Assembly (NCBI GenBank): GCA_025677835.1
Contig: JAIXMR010000004.1
Location: forward strand, 1-64,000
Length of the DNA: 64,000 bases
Reading direction: 5' to 3'
Source of the DNA: Sporodiniella umbellata
Lineage: Eukaryota > Mucoromycota > Mucoromycetes > Mucorales > Rhizopodaceae
Positions 13,304 to 25,927 of the stretch are shown piece by piece. Each line of letters starts with the position of its first letter. The stretch's first letter is position 1. Position numbers and translations under genes: made by a program. The notes beneath the pieces are model-generated. The model searched no databases. It had not been told where the DNA came from and saw only the letters and a program-made list of their open reading frames with translations.

Positions 13304-13785
13304 ATGCACCATAATTGCCGCTGGAAGGATTGCGCCAAGATGTTTGACGACCCTGAACAACTTTACGCCCACTTAACAAACGACCATGTTGGTAGAAAGT
13401 CAACAGGGAATTTGTGCTTAACATGCCACTGGGAGGATTGTGGTACCTCTGTTATTAAAAGAGACCATATCACTAGTCACATCAGAGTTCATGTCCCGTC
13501 AAAACCCCACCGTTGCTCCGTAAGCTATAGATCATTGATAAAACAAAAAGCGCTCACTCTCTTTATGATTTGGATAGTTTTGTGAAAAATCATTTAAACG
13601 TCCTCAAGATTTAAAGAAGCATGAAAAAATCCATGACGAGAATGGCGAGGGGCTGAAGGTGCCAAACAACAACCTATCCCAGACATCGTGCACTCCTGAT
13701 AGCTCAAATTATCTTAAACTGCCCATATCACCTCCACACAGCACTGCTTGTTCTGACGGTATGATTACAGAGACAGCCTTCCTAT

Positions 13786-13819
<34 letters not shown>

Positions 13820-14937
13820 GTATATATTAACCTTTAATGTATAGATAGTTGGATGCAAAACGCTGTTTCACCTAGATCAGAGCTATACGATATGAAGCAA
13901 GAGCCGTGCACACCACCACAGTACAACTCGAGTGACTTTATGAACCAATTGATGTTTCCTGGCGACTCAAATGAGATGAAAACCGATTATGATATAGGTT
14001 TGCTTTATTTTTCTTTCTTTTAGTTATTTACTATGTTTTGTATATAGAGATGATGAACAATTTAGATGTATTACAAACACTGGTGGATAATGGATCTATA
14101 TGCCCAAGCTCATTAGATATAAATGGCCAAGAACAGTTGAATAACTTTAATATCTGGTTAAGCCAGATAAGCGAACATATCGAAAACCCCTATAACCAGT
14201 CATCACCCGTAGCCAACCACAACAACAATCCAGCAGATGTACTATTGCAGTTCAACCAGCCCCAAGACGCTTTATATCCTGAACAAGATCTCTATGTCCG
14301 CTCCTATCCAACCATGCCACCCTCAGATGAACTAGTGCACCAAGTGTTTATGCAAGAGGATCAATTGAATTACGATACAGAGCTATTTAACGATTACCCA
14401 ATGATGGACTCTAGCCAGTATCCTTCCGCCACACATATATCTCAGATGAACGGCCAGAGGTATCACTACTCAAACGTACCCGGGCTGAACTCTTCCACTC
14501 ACATGTTTACGCCCGACATACGTACCGCTTACAATCTCGGCAGCACCAAAGAGGATGTGAAATATAAAAACCCCGACACGCATGCCAAGGAGAATAAGGT
14601 TGCCGAGACCTTCAAGCCTACGATGGTTACACATGAAACCAAGAAAAATGTCACGACCATGATGAACGTCTTTTCAAGTACGGCCTCCGTTCATGACAAG
14701 GTGACGCAAAAACCAATCGAGGCGCCTGCGCCACACGTTGCCAAGAAAACGTCATCTCCTGTGAGCAAAGATGTCTTGGATTTGTTAGTGAGCGACATGT
14801 CGGAACTATCGGTCGAGAAAAAGGAGGCGGCCTATCCTTCATTGGACAAGATTGAAAGACACCAGAAACTATTAAAAAAATTGAGTCTGTGGGCCAATGA
14901 AAGCATGAAACAAAACGACAATAGGCAATGTGTCTAA
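13304..14937 (+). CDS. PACC: PacC/Rim101 ambient-pH zinc-finger transcription factor
   Basis: Three adjacent C2H2 fingers identify it. Finger 1 is CRWKDC...H, finger 2 is [19 protein letters not shown], and finger 3 is completed by splicing (HRCS joined to [19 protein letters not shown]). VGRKST and [17 protein letters not shown] are hallmarks of the family, which activates alkaline-pH genes after proteolytic processing. Exons: 13304-13519, 13578-13758, about 13845-13996, about 14048-14937. Intron 2 carries an (AC)n(TA)n microsatellite. The C-terminal part is acidic and rich in Asn/Gln. The first finger begins at residue 5, so the protein lacks the N-terminal extension of ascomycete PacC. The ATG at 13304 is the first in frame. 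The stop lies 85 bp from the convergent eIF3f stop. Confidence 0.93.
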
Positions 14938-15022
14938 AATACATTTATAAATAAACTTTTTTTTTTTATACAAGACAATCAAAATACGCAGCTTTTGAAA
15001 ATTCATATAAAAATCAAACACC

Positions 15023-16143
15023 TTACAACACCTTTTTATTAGCCAGAGTATATTGCAAACGTTCCCCAATAGCAAGCTGGGTACGTGTTATATTGGCAAG
15101 ATAGACAACCATCAAAAGATCTTGTAAGTGCGAGTTGAACATCTTTTCAAAGGCTGCACTATCAATCTTAGGCACAACAGACACGGTGTCCATAATATAT
15201 CTTCCAATAGCGTTGTTGGGTTGAGCATTGCCAGCCTGTCATAAAGTTAGTTTTTCAAAAACAGTGTTATCTGGATACTTACAACAACATCATCAACATA
15301 TTTACTGATTCTTGCAAGCATTTCTTGAAGCTTGGTAACAGCAATTTCAAGGTGATCCATATCTGAGATCAGAGAAGCAGTACGGGTTTCCTTTGATTTG
15401 GCTGAAGCAAGCATATCCACTTTGTATATATAAAACAAAAAACAATCAGTTCAACCTCATCGTTTTTTTTTTTTCTATTGCTTTGTGTATATTTACATCC
15501 ACTTCTTTCGGCATCAAGGTATTTCACGTCACAAGGGATAGACAAAAACAAACAATCGCCAGCTTGTTTGTTGAAGCCAACAGGAGCACTATAGAAATAG
15601 TTTGTGAGTCTCTATGCCTCTTTACACGCATGTATATATCGAACAAGGTTTTTTTCTATTTTTTTTTTTTTTTTTTTACCAGGCATAGGCGTGAAGACCC
15701 ATATCAGCACTGTTGAAAAGGTCGTTTGTGTCAATAGTAACGTGAATAGGTTGGAAAGGTGCGACGTCCTCGGTGAAGAAAGATTGAACAGGAGTGCAAG
15801 AGGGAGTCAAGTCAGACCCAGCAGTGTACCAACCAAGGATGACCTCCTCAGGGTTAACTCTTTGGTGCAATTCGTACATGGAGCGATAATGTTCTCTATC
15901 AAGGGTAATCTCATTTTCATCGGTGATATGGATCAAAGCAAAAGCGTTTCTGATCTCAACTTCAGTACCATCTGTGCTTCTGACACCCAAAAGGGCACCA
16001 ATAACTTTTGTTTCGGGCTCATTGCGACGTAAGTAATGATCCAAAACAGAGAATAAAACAACAGGGCTTGTAGAGGTTGTGAAAGCACGTTGGTAAGGTG
16101 CACTGGAAAAGTTAACTGTCAAAGTATCCAACTTGGTAGTCAT
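15023..16143 (-). CDS. Translation initiation factor eIF3 subunit F
   Basis: MPN-domain (Mov34-type, non-catalytic) subunit of the eIF3 complex that recruits the 40S ribosome to mRNA. Exon 1 (16143 to about 15680) encodes VVLFSVLDHYLRR, KVIGALLGVR, YELHQRVNPEEVILGWY and PIHVTIDT, the typical eIF3f order. Later exons add a Cys/Leu-rich core, then LASAKSKETRTASLISDMDH and the C-terminal helices ending LANKKVL-stop. At least four exons are needed. The start is the first ATG of the MTTKLDTLTVNF exon. It is divergent from RPT5 across 178 bp. Confidence 0.93.
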
Positions 16144-16321
16144 TGTTGTTGTCCAAAAAAGAAATAAAGAAAAAATTTTAAAGGTAATTTTCTAAATCGA
16201 AGTTGAGTGACGTCGATGTCTATGTGACTTGTTTTATTTCAAAACACACACCTAAAAACTGTGTTGCGTAATTGCCTGGTGGGCTTCTCTTTACAATCTC
16301 AACATTTAATACAAAAGAAAA
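16144..16321. promoter_or_regulatory. Bidirectional promoter of eIF3f and RPT5
   Basis: Only 178 bp separate the two start codons, so the 5' elements of both genes must lie here or within the genes. A CRE/ATF-like TGACGTCG occurs at 16208-16215, near the middle. There is no clear TATA box. The function of the site is inferred from its sequence only. Confidence 0.6.
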
Positions 16322-16854
16322 ATGACAACTTTGGAAGACAAATCTTTGTGGGAAGGAGACAACGCTGAACAGGATGATATTAGTCAAGACATTCTTCGTT
16401 TATCACCTGAAGAAATAACTAACAGAACCCGTTTGTTGGAGAACGACATTAAGGTACGTTTTAATTTAAGAACGCGTCAGCAAGATCTCTTTGGACCCAA
16501 ACTTGTTTGCTCAATCCAAAATAGATTATGAAATCTGAGCAAATGAGACTACAACATGAACAAGCTGCTATGAATGAAAGAATTAAGGAAAATAAAGAAA
16601 AAATCAAAATGAACAAACAGCTTCCTTACCTTGTCGGTAACGTTGTTGAAGTAAGTTTTCTGCTTTGCTTTGGAAAGCTCGAATTTATTTAGCTTTTTTT
16701 TTTAAAAACATTTAAACTATTATAGTTACTTGACATTGATCCCGACCAAGAAGATGACGAAGCTGAAGGAGCCAACGTTGATTTAGATGGCCAAGTGAAA
16801 GGAAAATGCGCTGTTATCAAGACCTCCACACGACAAGTAAATAGACACACAAAT

Positions 16855-16903
<49 letters not shown>

Positions 16904-17946
16904 CGCACAAAAGATAGTAGATCTTATTGACATGAGACTGACCCTTTCTTTAGACTATCTTCTTACCGCTAATCGGTTTGGTCGACCCAGCTGAATTGAG
17001 ACCTGGAGATTTGATTGGTGTAAATAAGGACAGCTACTTGATTTTGGATAAACTTCCTGCAGAATACGACTCTAGAGTAAAGGCAATGGAGGTAGACGAA
17101 AAACCCACAGAGGATTACAACGATATTGGTGGATTAGATAAACAAATCGAAGAGTTAGTGGAAGCTGTTGTTTTACCTATGACACATGCCGATAGATTTA
17201 AAAACCTTGGTATCAAGCCACCCAAGGGTGTGTTGATGTACGGTCCTCCTGGTACCGGTAAGACTTTACTGGCAAGAGCTTGTGCCGCACAAACAAATTC
17301 CGCATATCTTAAGTTAGCTGGCCCTCAGTTGGTGCAAATGTTCATTGGTGATGGTGCTAAATTAGTTCGCGACGCTTTTGAGCTTGCTAAAGAAAAATCA
17401 CCAGCAATCATTTTTATTGACGAATTGGATGCCATTGGTACTAAGCGTTTCGATTCTGAGAAGTCTGGTGATCGTGAGGTGCAACGTACTATGTTGGAGC
17501 TTTTAAATCAATTAGATGGTTTCTCCTCCGATGACCGTATCAAGGTCATTGCCGCCACAAATCGTATAGATATCTTGGATCCTGCATTGTTGCGTTCAGG
17601 ACGTTTAGATCGTAAGATTGAATTTCCTCTTCCAAACGAAGAAGCTAGAGCCCGTATTATGCAAATTCACTCAAGAAAGATGAATACCAGCGATGACGTT
17701 AACTTTGAAGAATTAGCAAGATGTTGTGATGAGTTTAACGGTGCTCAATGTAAAGCTGTTTGTGTTGAAAGTAAGTCAATGTTATCGGATAAAATATGTA
17801 CAGTAGTCTAATTTTTTTTTTTTAAAAAAAAAGGTGGTATGCTTGCCCTTCGCAGAGGCGCTGTTGAAATTTCTCATGAAGACTTTATGGAAGCTATTCA
17901 AGAAGTACAAGCAAAGAAGAAGATGACATTACAATACTACGCTTAA
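16322..17946 (+). CDS. RPT5: 26S proteasome regulatory ATPase Rpt5 (subunit 6A)
   Basis: AAA+ ATPase of the 19S base that unfolds ubiquitylated substrates. Six exons were traced: 16322-16453, then exons around 16526, 16726 and 16955, the large exon to 17770, and the last from about 17834. After an N-terminal coiled coil ([13 protein letters not shown]) and an OB domain come Walker A ([15 protein letters not shown]), Walker B ([14 protein letters not shown]) and the arginine-finger region ([15 protein letters not shown]). The C-terminus LQYYA is the HbYX-type tail that docks into the 20S ring. Intron 3 carries (CA)n(TA)n. Residues and length match the Rpt5 family. Confidence 0.95.
16854..16898 (+). 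repeat. (CA)n(TA)n microsatellite in RPT5 intron
   Basis: Compound dinucleotide repeat inside the intron after the STRQ exon. PacC intron 2 (13784-13819) carries a very similar compound repeat, so this tract type is tolerated in introns here. Confidence 0.9.
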
Positions 17947-18771
17947 ATAAAGAAAAAAAGACCAAAAAAAGTTCAGACTTGCTCCAAAAAATATAAACAA
18001 AAATGCTTAAATAAAAACTGAGCCGAACTAGAAGAATCTGTAATAAATGCAAACAGCATGCTATTAATGCTTTATAGTATGGGTTGATAACTGGCCATAG
18101 GAGAAAAAAATCGGGCTTCTTGTAAAATTGCAGGATTGTTTTTTTTGTATTAGTCTGTCATATTAGCTAACCTCGGTTTTTACCTCGTATTGTTTGATCA
18201 GAACGGGAAAACAATAGCATATTTGTATTCCGACAAAGCAAGACCCGCTTTTTGAACTGGTTAGGAAATTAGCAATGGAGTTGAAATGAAATAAACATAC
18301 ACCAACCAAGTATGTAGCTTTGAGGGAGTTGCATATACATACAATCAGATTCGATTCTTATTCGGACTTCAAGCTGTAAAGTGTAATGTCTAGCACTCAA
18401 AGACAATAGAAGCTGGCGAAAATACTTTATTCAAGCAAACTTTTTACAGTTAAAAATTTTTTTCTTCACTTTAGATACAAAAGGGCGGAATATCTCCGAT
18501 CGGATGAAAAAATGAAAAGCAAAAAACGCCTCTTTCCAAGGGTAAGACTTACAAAAAAGAGGATAGCAGTAAAATAAGATGAAATGGAAACATGATTTTA
18601 ATTCCCGTATTAAAAAAGATAATTTTTTTCTGTTGTCTCAGACAGAAAAGAAAATCCAAACACTTAATTAGGAAAACAAGTATCGCATTTCAGATTTGAT
18701 TAATTTCTGAAAAAAAAAAAAAAAAAAAAAAAAAACTTCTGGCTTTTTCTTTTCTTTTCCCTTCTCGGTCT
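17947..18771. other. Intergenic region between RPT5 and the ArAE-type transporter gene
   Basis: No gene seen. AT-rich, with an A run at about 18711-18735 just before the next gene. AAATAAA-type elements right after the RPT5 stop fit its 3' end. Confidence 0.6.
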
Positions 18772-21644
18772 ATGAACAGTAAAAATAATCCGCTGGACAC
18801 CAACGAGGATCACCATAAGTAAATAACAAATAGAGAAAGCGTATCAGCGAATAATAATCTTATGGGGGCAGCAGATATCCTGATTCGGTCCTAGCCACTG
18901 AAAAACTAGAGTCGCCTGTGCGACTACAGGATATGTTCACAATTGGTACTCACAGCGATTCTGGAACAGAGGAAGAGGAAGAAAGCACAACAGAGGTCAA
19001 CGATTCTAACCAGCAATTCCCAACCAAGACTCGAGTCCAGTTTCCTGATGAATTAGAGCAGAGATACTGTCCCACCTACCCTAAGCCGCCGATAGAAGAT
19101 GAGGAGGAAGAGGAAGAAGATAAAAAAGTTTCCAGAAAAGATAGATGGATACAATACATTGAAACCAAGATTCCTAGCAGAATCTTTCGTAGAGTGCTAA
19201 AATGCACCATTGCTTATTTCTTGTCAAGTCTTTTCAGTTTGATTTTGCCAGCAGCGCATGCAATTGGCCCGGTTCCGTTCTTTGCTGTTACTGCCATGCT
19301 ATTCAGTCATCCCGGACGTACTATGGGCGCACAGTTTGACGCAACCATTACAGCGGTTCTCGGAGTAGTGGCTGCCATTCTATACGCTTTTGCGGGCATA
19401 GCCGCTTCTGTCGCTTACAATGTAGCCCACCCTACCACTTATATAACTCAACCCATTGGTAGAGTGATCAACGTAATGTTCTTATTTGTCGGTATATTTG
19501 GAGCTCAAATGCTACGCCAAGTTTACCCGAAATTTCACTTTTTCTCCCTTCAGTTCATGATTGTCCAAATCTTTTCTATGTCACGTAGTATCAACTACCT
19601 CCAGGTTCCCTTTGGCCTTCCTCTCAACTATGGTATACCTCTTCTTGTAGGACACAGTATTTCTCTCCTTGTAAATCTCGTGTTCTGGCCAGAGACAGCC
19701 GTAGATGGTCTAGGTAAATATTGTAGGACAAATGTTTTAGACTAATTTTGGTTTTTGAAATTCTATAGGACGAGCATTAAAGGAGACAATCACTAGCAGT
19801 AAAGACATGCTACACATGATCACCAAACAATTCTTTTTGGATCCAAAATCAGAGCTTGTGCCTGAATCGACGGTAGATGGTATTTCTGCAAAGATGAGAA
19901 TGGGGATGACCAAGGTGAAGACAGCCTACCGTGAAGCCAAATATGAAATATCATACTCCTATATACGTCCACAGCAGCTCAGTCAAGTAAGAAAATCCTT
20001 AGACAGGCTAACAAGACACTTGACTATCCTCGGTAGCTGTCTGAAAACCGAGAGAGAATTGTTTGAAAGTGCGATTGAAGCCCTTCAGGCGGAGATGCAT
20101 GATGATGACAGTGACCTTGATGGAGAACATGACGAAACATTTTCCAGTAGAAGATCCTATAGCGAAGAGGATATGAATCTTCTACGTACCTCTCTACGCG
20201 CTACAGACGACTATATTAACGGAAAGTATACCTCGGGAGCTTCTACCCCACGAGGAACCTCTAGACCTACCTCCCGTATGAGTTCACACGCTAATTCCAG
20301 AGCTTCGTCAACCCACGCTTCAGAAGATGAAGATTATGTAGAGCAAAACCAAAAGTCAGTCAATTCTTTAAAATCATTTCTATCTCTACCCAAGCTTTCA
20401 GCCCCAAAGCCCAAGATACCCCAAAAAACAAGAAAGCAAACCGAATACCAACAACGTCACTTACTCATGACTTATCTTGAAGGTTTAAGAGATCCTTTGA
20501 TGGAGCTCTCCTTGGATTGCACGAGTGTACTTGAGTGCGTTTGTGACGGTATAGCCAGTGAGCTTAGTATGGAGTATGCTGACCCCCCTTCCAAAAAAAA
20601 AAGTGGAGCTCCTTTTTGAAATACATTGCCAACTTTTCTAAGGAATCCTCGGTACAAGCAGAACAAAGAGCGAACGAACGGCATGGCGGTTGCACCAAAT
20701 GTAACTGCTCACAAAACATCAGACTGGCTATCATTCAATTTGATCGCTCTGAAAGACAACGTATGCACGCTTTGTATGATTTAAACAAGATTCGTCCTGA
20801 TCACGGCGGGACATTGGATCTGGGCATGCGACAAGAGCTTTTCTTGGTCTTTTTTTTTATTTTCACCATGCGAGAAATAGCCAACGAGCTTCAAGAGATG
20901 ACACTCCAGATGGACGAGCTGAGACTTCATTCGAGAAAGACAAGCTTCAAAGGCAAGAAAAGAAAACACCTCTATATGCCTGTGCTCAGTATCAAAATGT
21001 GGCGTAAATGGGCAAGTGGCAACAATCACCAGAGCACAAAAGACAAAGGCGGATATACTTTAGGTAAAGTGTAAACAGACTGAAACGCATCCTGATCTGT
21101 TCTCTTCTTTCATAGCTACACTGAATGAGCTGATGCCAAAAGAAGAGCCAAAAAAGCCGATACAAGAAGAAGAGTACAAGTTGGCAAAGATCCAAACAAA
21201 CAATAGTATCATGCGTACACGAAGTCGTGGCAACTCACTGGCCGCTAGTACAGATATTGATGGTTCCCCTCTTATGATCCGACGTCGTCGCCAATCCTCT
21301 TTCCATCGCCCATCGAATGCAAGCAACGAGTCGCCTAGAGATATCAGAATTCCAGTACCTGAAAACGCATTCAATGAAAAAGACATGAAAGAAGAAGAAG
21401 AGAAATTAGAAAAGATACCGTTGGTTTTAAGAGTTCGACATGGCATATGGGAAACCCTTCAATTCTTTAGTAAATACGAATTCAAATTTGCTTTAAAAAT
21501 GGCAGTTGCTGTTACCGTCTTGTGCATACCTGCCTATGTACCATCTTCAGTAGAGTGGTACTATAATACTAGAGGGCAATGGGCACCAATGACCGTGATT
21601 GCTATCATGAATCCTACAAGGTATATAAAAGCTACACGCATGTT

Positions 21645-21677
<33 letters not shown>

Positions 21678-22595
21678 CTTTTTATCCCTAGTGGTGGTAC
21701 GTTAGTGGCTAGCTTCTGGCGTATTGTAGGTACTGTTGTGGGCGCTATGGTTGGATGGGGCGCATTACAAGCAGGAGGAGGGAGTCCCTATTTGCTTGGT
21801 ATATTTGCTGTGTTGTTGGGTAAGTGTATACACGACACGATTTTATTGAAAGTATCAAATAATTAATTTCACGTATGTATACATACAAAGCAATCCCTTC
21901 ATTTTATATTCATTTGGGAAGCACCTACAACAAAGTAGGCATTGTTTGTTTAACTACATACGAAGTTGTTGCCCTGAGTAGATACGTTACGCCCCCGCCT
22001 AACGAAACAGTTGCGGAAACTGTATGGTAAGACAAAATAGAATAAACACTAAAAAAACCAAACTGAACGAGGCATTTAGGAAAAGAACATTGACACTTGT
22101 TGTTGGCGTGTGTGTTGCATTGATGTTAAACTCGTAAGTTTAAGTAAAGAAAAATAAACAAATAAAGAAGCTAACATTCATTTGAAAAAAAAAAAAGAAT
22201 GGTTTGGCCATTCGTAGCTCGACATATGGTACGAAAATCAATTGGAGCATGCTTAGTACAGCTAGAGGACTATTATACTTTTGTTATGGGAGCCTATTTA
22301 TACCACGATCCTAGATCTATACCTAGTGATGAAGATATCACTAAAGGAGAAAAGATGGAAAGCAAAATCATAAAGGCAATAGAAGGCTGCTCTGTATTGC
22401 TTGAGCTAACGGATAACGAACCGCGTATCCGTGGGCCGTTTCCAAAAGCTTTTTACAAAGAGATGATTGTCTGCTTGCGAAATTTATTAGATCGTATGCT
22501 GACCACACGTATTGCATTAATCAAAATGCCGTTAGTGGTAAAGCATGATGTATGTTCCAAGCACTATCACGATGAAAGAATTGCTATGGTAGGTT

Positions 22596-22632
<37 letters not shown>

Positions 22633-22997
22633 GAGAAAATTTTCTGTCTAAAATTTGTTGTACACTTTAGATTTCTGCAATCCTATTGAACTTCCATACC
22701 CTTGCCTCTTCTTTAAAATGTAAATCGCCTTTGCCAGTGTATATGCCCAATCCTCGAGCTGCCAGAGCAAAGCTTATGGAACATCGACGTAAAAGCAAAG
22801 TCCAATGGGTTAAATTTAGAAACCTGACTTGGTTTGCAATGGCATCTTCTACTCAAGAAATGATTGATGAGCTCGAGTATTTGGGCCATCTTATTAGATT
22901 TACTGTAGGCGATAGTCCTTATTCAGACAACGCAAAACGAATCGAAGAATTTATGAATTATTCAGAAGATTCATTTAAAGAATGTTGGCATCCTTAA
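18772..22997 (+). CDS. BRE4/ArAE-type multi-spanning membrane transporter, with a frame break
   Basis: Large membrane protein with two blocks of membrane helices, as in fungal brefeldin-sensitivity (Bre4)/ArAE transporters of the aromatic acid exporter/FUSC group. Block 1 includes YFLSSLFSLILPAAHAIGP and GVVAAILYAFAGIAASVAY. Block 2 includes LKMAVAVTVLCIPAYVPS, GQWAPMTVIAIMNPTR, GGTLVASFWRIVGTVVGAM and GSPYLLGIFAVLL. A long acidic and Ser-rich cytosolic linker lies between them. A short first exon (ATG at 18772, 18818 end) splices to 18872 and restores an upstream frame; otherwise the start would be at 18933. Several more introns follow (around 19715, 21064, 21620, 21820, 22030, 22135 and 22590). 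The frame breaks at an A10 run near 20593: either an intron or one base too many. Confidence 0.8.
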
Positions 22998-23442
22998 TTA
23001 TTATATCATTCATAGCATTGAATTATTACGATAGTTCGTTTACATAGATAAGCCCTCACCCTCCCTTTTTTTTTTTTTTTTTAGTTATTTCTTTTGATTT
23101 TTAACCTGTATTTCACTTGAAACAAAAATGTTGCTTTATTTGGAGATAAATAAAAAAGGGCGGTAAATTGAAGAAAATAATAGGTATTGAGTTTGTCCCA
23201 CTATAGAATAGCGTTCATATATACAAAACCAAGTATGCTGAAGATATAAAGTGAAAGAAGTTACAAAAAAGAATAGAAAAGTTAAACTTTTTTGATTTTT
23301 AGGTTTTATAAGGAAAAAAAAAAAAAAAAAAAAAGAAAACGAACGCATTGGGTAGTATGGGAAAATGATGTGTAAAAAAAAAAAAAGTCTTTTTCTTTCC
23401 ATTTCTCTTTTTTTTTTTTTTTTTTTTATAATAATCAAGTCA
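22998..23442. other. Intergenic region before hexokinase
   Basis: No gene seen. It contains T runs at about 23065-23082 and 23408-23427 and an A run at about 23313-23334. The T20 run at 23408-23427 ends 15 nt before the hexokinase start codon. Confidence 0.6.
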
Positions 23443-25010
23443 ATGATTGAAGTAGAAGATATAGACTGTACAAAAGAACAAAAAGCAGCCATTAGCACGA
23501 TTTACAATGAATTCAATGTTACTGCTGAAAAGGCTCGAGATATTACAGACCACTTTATGAAAGAGATGAGGAAAGGTCTTGATCATGAAGGGGCAACGGG
23601 TAAGCAAGTGGCTCATAAGAAGGAAGAGACTGACCCTTGTTGTATGCCAAAATAAAAGTTCCGATGATTCCCAGCTTTGTTACGGGTCGTCCTGAAGGTA
23701 ACGAGACGGGAAAATACCTTGCGTTGGATTTAGGAGGTACCAACTTGCGTGTGTGCGAGTTTGAGTTAAAGGGGGATAGAAATCACAGTGTACGTCAGAT
23801 AAAATATCAAGTGTGTGAGGAACTTAAAGTGGGTCATGTTCGGGATTTGTTTGACTTTATTGCGGACTGTGTGGATAACTTTTTGTTTGAGTTCGATACG
23901 TCGCCAGACGATCTCTGTTTGGGATTTACGTTTTCTTTTCCGGTCAGTCAGACATCGATCAATCGAGGTACCTTGATTCAATGGACAAAAGGCTTTTCTT
24001 GTCAAGAGGCTATTGGAAAAGATGTTATTGTTCTTTTGCAGGATGCTTTTATGCGCAAAAATATTCGTGTGAATGTAGTGGCGGTAAGAAAGTGATGAAG
24101 AAGTAAAAGATAAACTAAAAGAACCTTTGACAGTTAGTAAACGATACTGTAGGTACCTTGATGGCACATGGTTACCGTCACCCAGAGACAAGTATGGGTA
24201 TTATTCTCGGTACAGGCACCAATGCAGGTAGCTAGAAAGACATGTTATAAATTCAAAAATCTAAAAAGAATGACGTCTGCTACCCAAGCTTATTATGAGA
24301 AAATTAAAAACATTCGAAAATGGACAGGAGGAGATCAAGCATTTGATGAAATGGTAGTCAATATGGAGTGGGGAGCCTTTGATTTAGAAAGAAAAGTATT
24401 GCCCTTTACTCATTATGATAACCGACTCGATCGTCAATCGATCAATCCAGGTATGCAGCCGTTTGAAAAGTTGATCTCTGGCATGTATCTTGGAGAAATT
24501 GTACGAAATGTGATTTTGGATCTTATCGACAACCGTTTGCTTTTCTCTGGCACATCGTCTATTGAATTGAATCGCCCATGGCGATTGGAAACAGCCTATG
24601 TGTCAGTTATTATGGCAGATGAAACAGTGGATTTGGAAGAAACACGGTATATGTTGGAGGATACACTTCAGCTGGCGATCAAGACAACTCTGGCCGATCG
24701 ACAGATTGTCAAGTTGATTTCTACCTGTATAGCACGACGAGCAGCCCGCCTTTCTGCTTGCGGTATCACAGCCATTTTGGCTTTGACTCAACATCTAGGA
24801 AAGGATACGATGGTAGCTGTGGATGGCTCTGTATACGAACATTCCCCTAAATTTGAAGCAAACATCCGAGAAACGCTTGTTGATCTGTTGGGTGATAATA
24901 ACACGGATTGTGTTCGATTTGCTTTGGCAAGAGATGGCTCTGGTTTAGGAGCGGCTGTGATAGCCATGATGTCGCACAAAGCATCCCTGGCCCAAAAAAA
25001 CTTGCGGTAA
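23443..25010 (+). CDS. Hexokinase
   Basis: Phosphorylates glucose and other hexoses with ATP in the first step of glycolysis. Four exons: 23443 to about 23599, about 23655-24084, about 24134-24227, and about 24290-25010. Motifs in order: phosphate-1 loop LDLGGTNLRV, sugar-binding LGFTFSFPVSQTSI and TKGF, LVNDTVGTLMAHGY (catalytic Asp), phosphate-2 loop ILGTGTNAAY (formed by splicing), MEWGAF, and the C-terminal adenosine motif (VDGSVYEHSPKF, then DGSGLGAA). It has the usual size of a fungal 50-kDa hexokinase. I cannot tell hexokinase from glucokinase by eye. One intron seems to use an AAG acceptor. Confidence 0.94.
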
Positions 25011-25217
25011 TCGCTACCTTTTTATAATTATTGTCTCATGTAAACATTTTAACCTATCATCGCCTGCAATAACTCGGGAAATTTCAAAACATGAAAAAAA
25101 AAAAAAAAAAAAAAAAACTATTTTATGCACCCGTTGGGAATCTCTCTAAGCCTCCATAAAATCCACCTTTTTTTTTTTTTTTTTTTTTTTTTTTTGACAC
25201 GATTTAAAGATTTTGAA

Positions 25218-25759
25218 ATGTCCTCGAGATTAGCCAAACAGTCCTTAGAGTTATTGTTAAATAACAACAAAAAAACAAAAGAGTACGAATCAAATACAAC
25301 AAAAGACAAGCTCAAGTTACCAAAGACCAACCGAGGCATTCGTAAAGTAAAACATGAGATTCGATATGGGCGACACAAAAAGACAAAACTATTACAAGAA
25401 GAAAAGAAAAAGAAAGAGCATGCTTTGGGTAAACAATCTGCAAAACAAAACAAAAAAGGATGCAAGCAAACCTTATTTTTCTTTGGGGGAAATTCTGTTT
25501 AGATCGATTATATGCGGAGAAGCTATCATCAGAGGAGAGACTGAAACGCAACGTGGAAGTGATGCAGAAGGCGTTAAAGTCTAGTATTCTAGAGAAAAAG
25601 ATCCATCGCGAGGTATAGACTTTTGCAGGAGAAAACATGAGAGAGAATGTAAAATAACAATTAAACTAGGTTATGGACGAATTAAACGCAAAAAGGAGCA
25701 AAAAATGGTCCAACAAGGTTAAAGGATCAGAGGAAGATGCAGGCTATAGGAGCGATTAA
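25218..25759 (+). CDS. Small lysine-rich protein, possibly nucleolar
   Basis: Three exons (25218-25428, 25503-25612, 25670-25759) join in frame to a 136-residue, strongly basic protein. It contains GIRKVKHEIRYGRHKKTK, a predicted helix LDRLYAEKLSSEERLKRNVE, and a Lys/Arg-rich end (NAKRSKKWSNKVKG) closing in an acidic tail. No family was recognised. The composition is that of small ribosome-biogenesis or rDNA-associated proteins such as Rrt14, but I cannot show homology. A T28 run ends 22 nt before the ATG. The clean splice joins and the helical pattern argue that it is real. Confidence 0.65.
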
Positions 25760-25884
25760 GATTTGATGTGTTTTGTATAAAGAGTTTAAGAATTAGAATA
25801 AGCAGGAGGTGTTTTGTTTGTTGTTTTCTAAGAGTCTGGTTTTACTGTTGTTTTTTTTATTGGTAGACAATAATAATAGTAATA

Positions 25885-25927
<43 letters not shown>

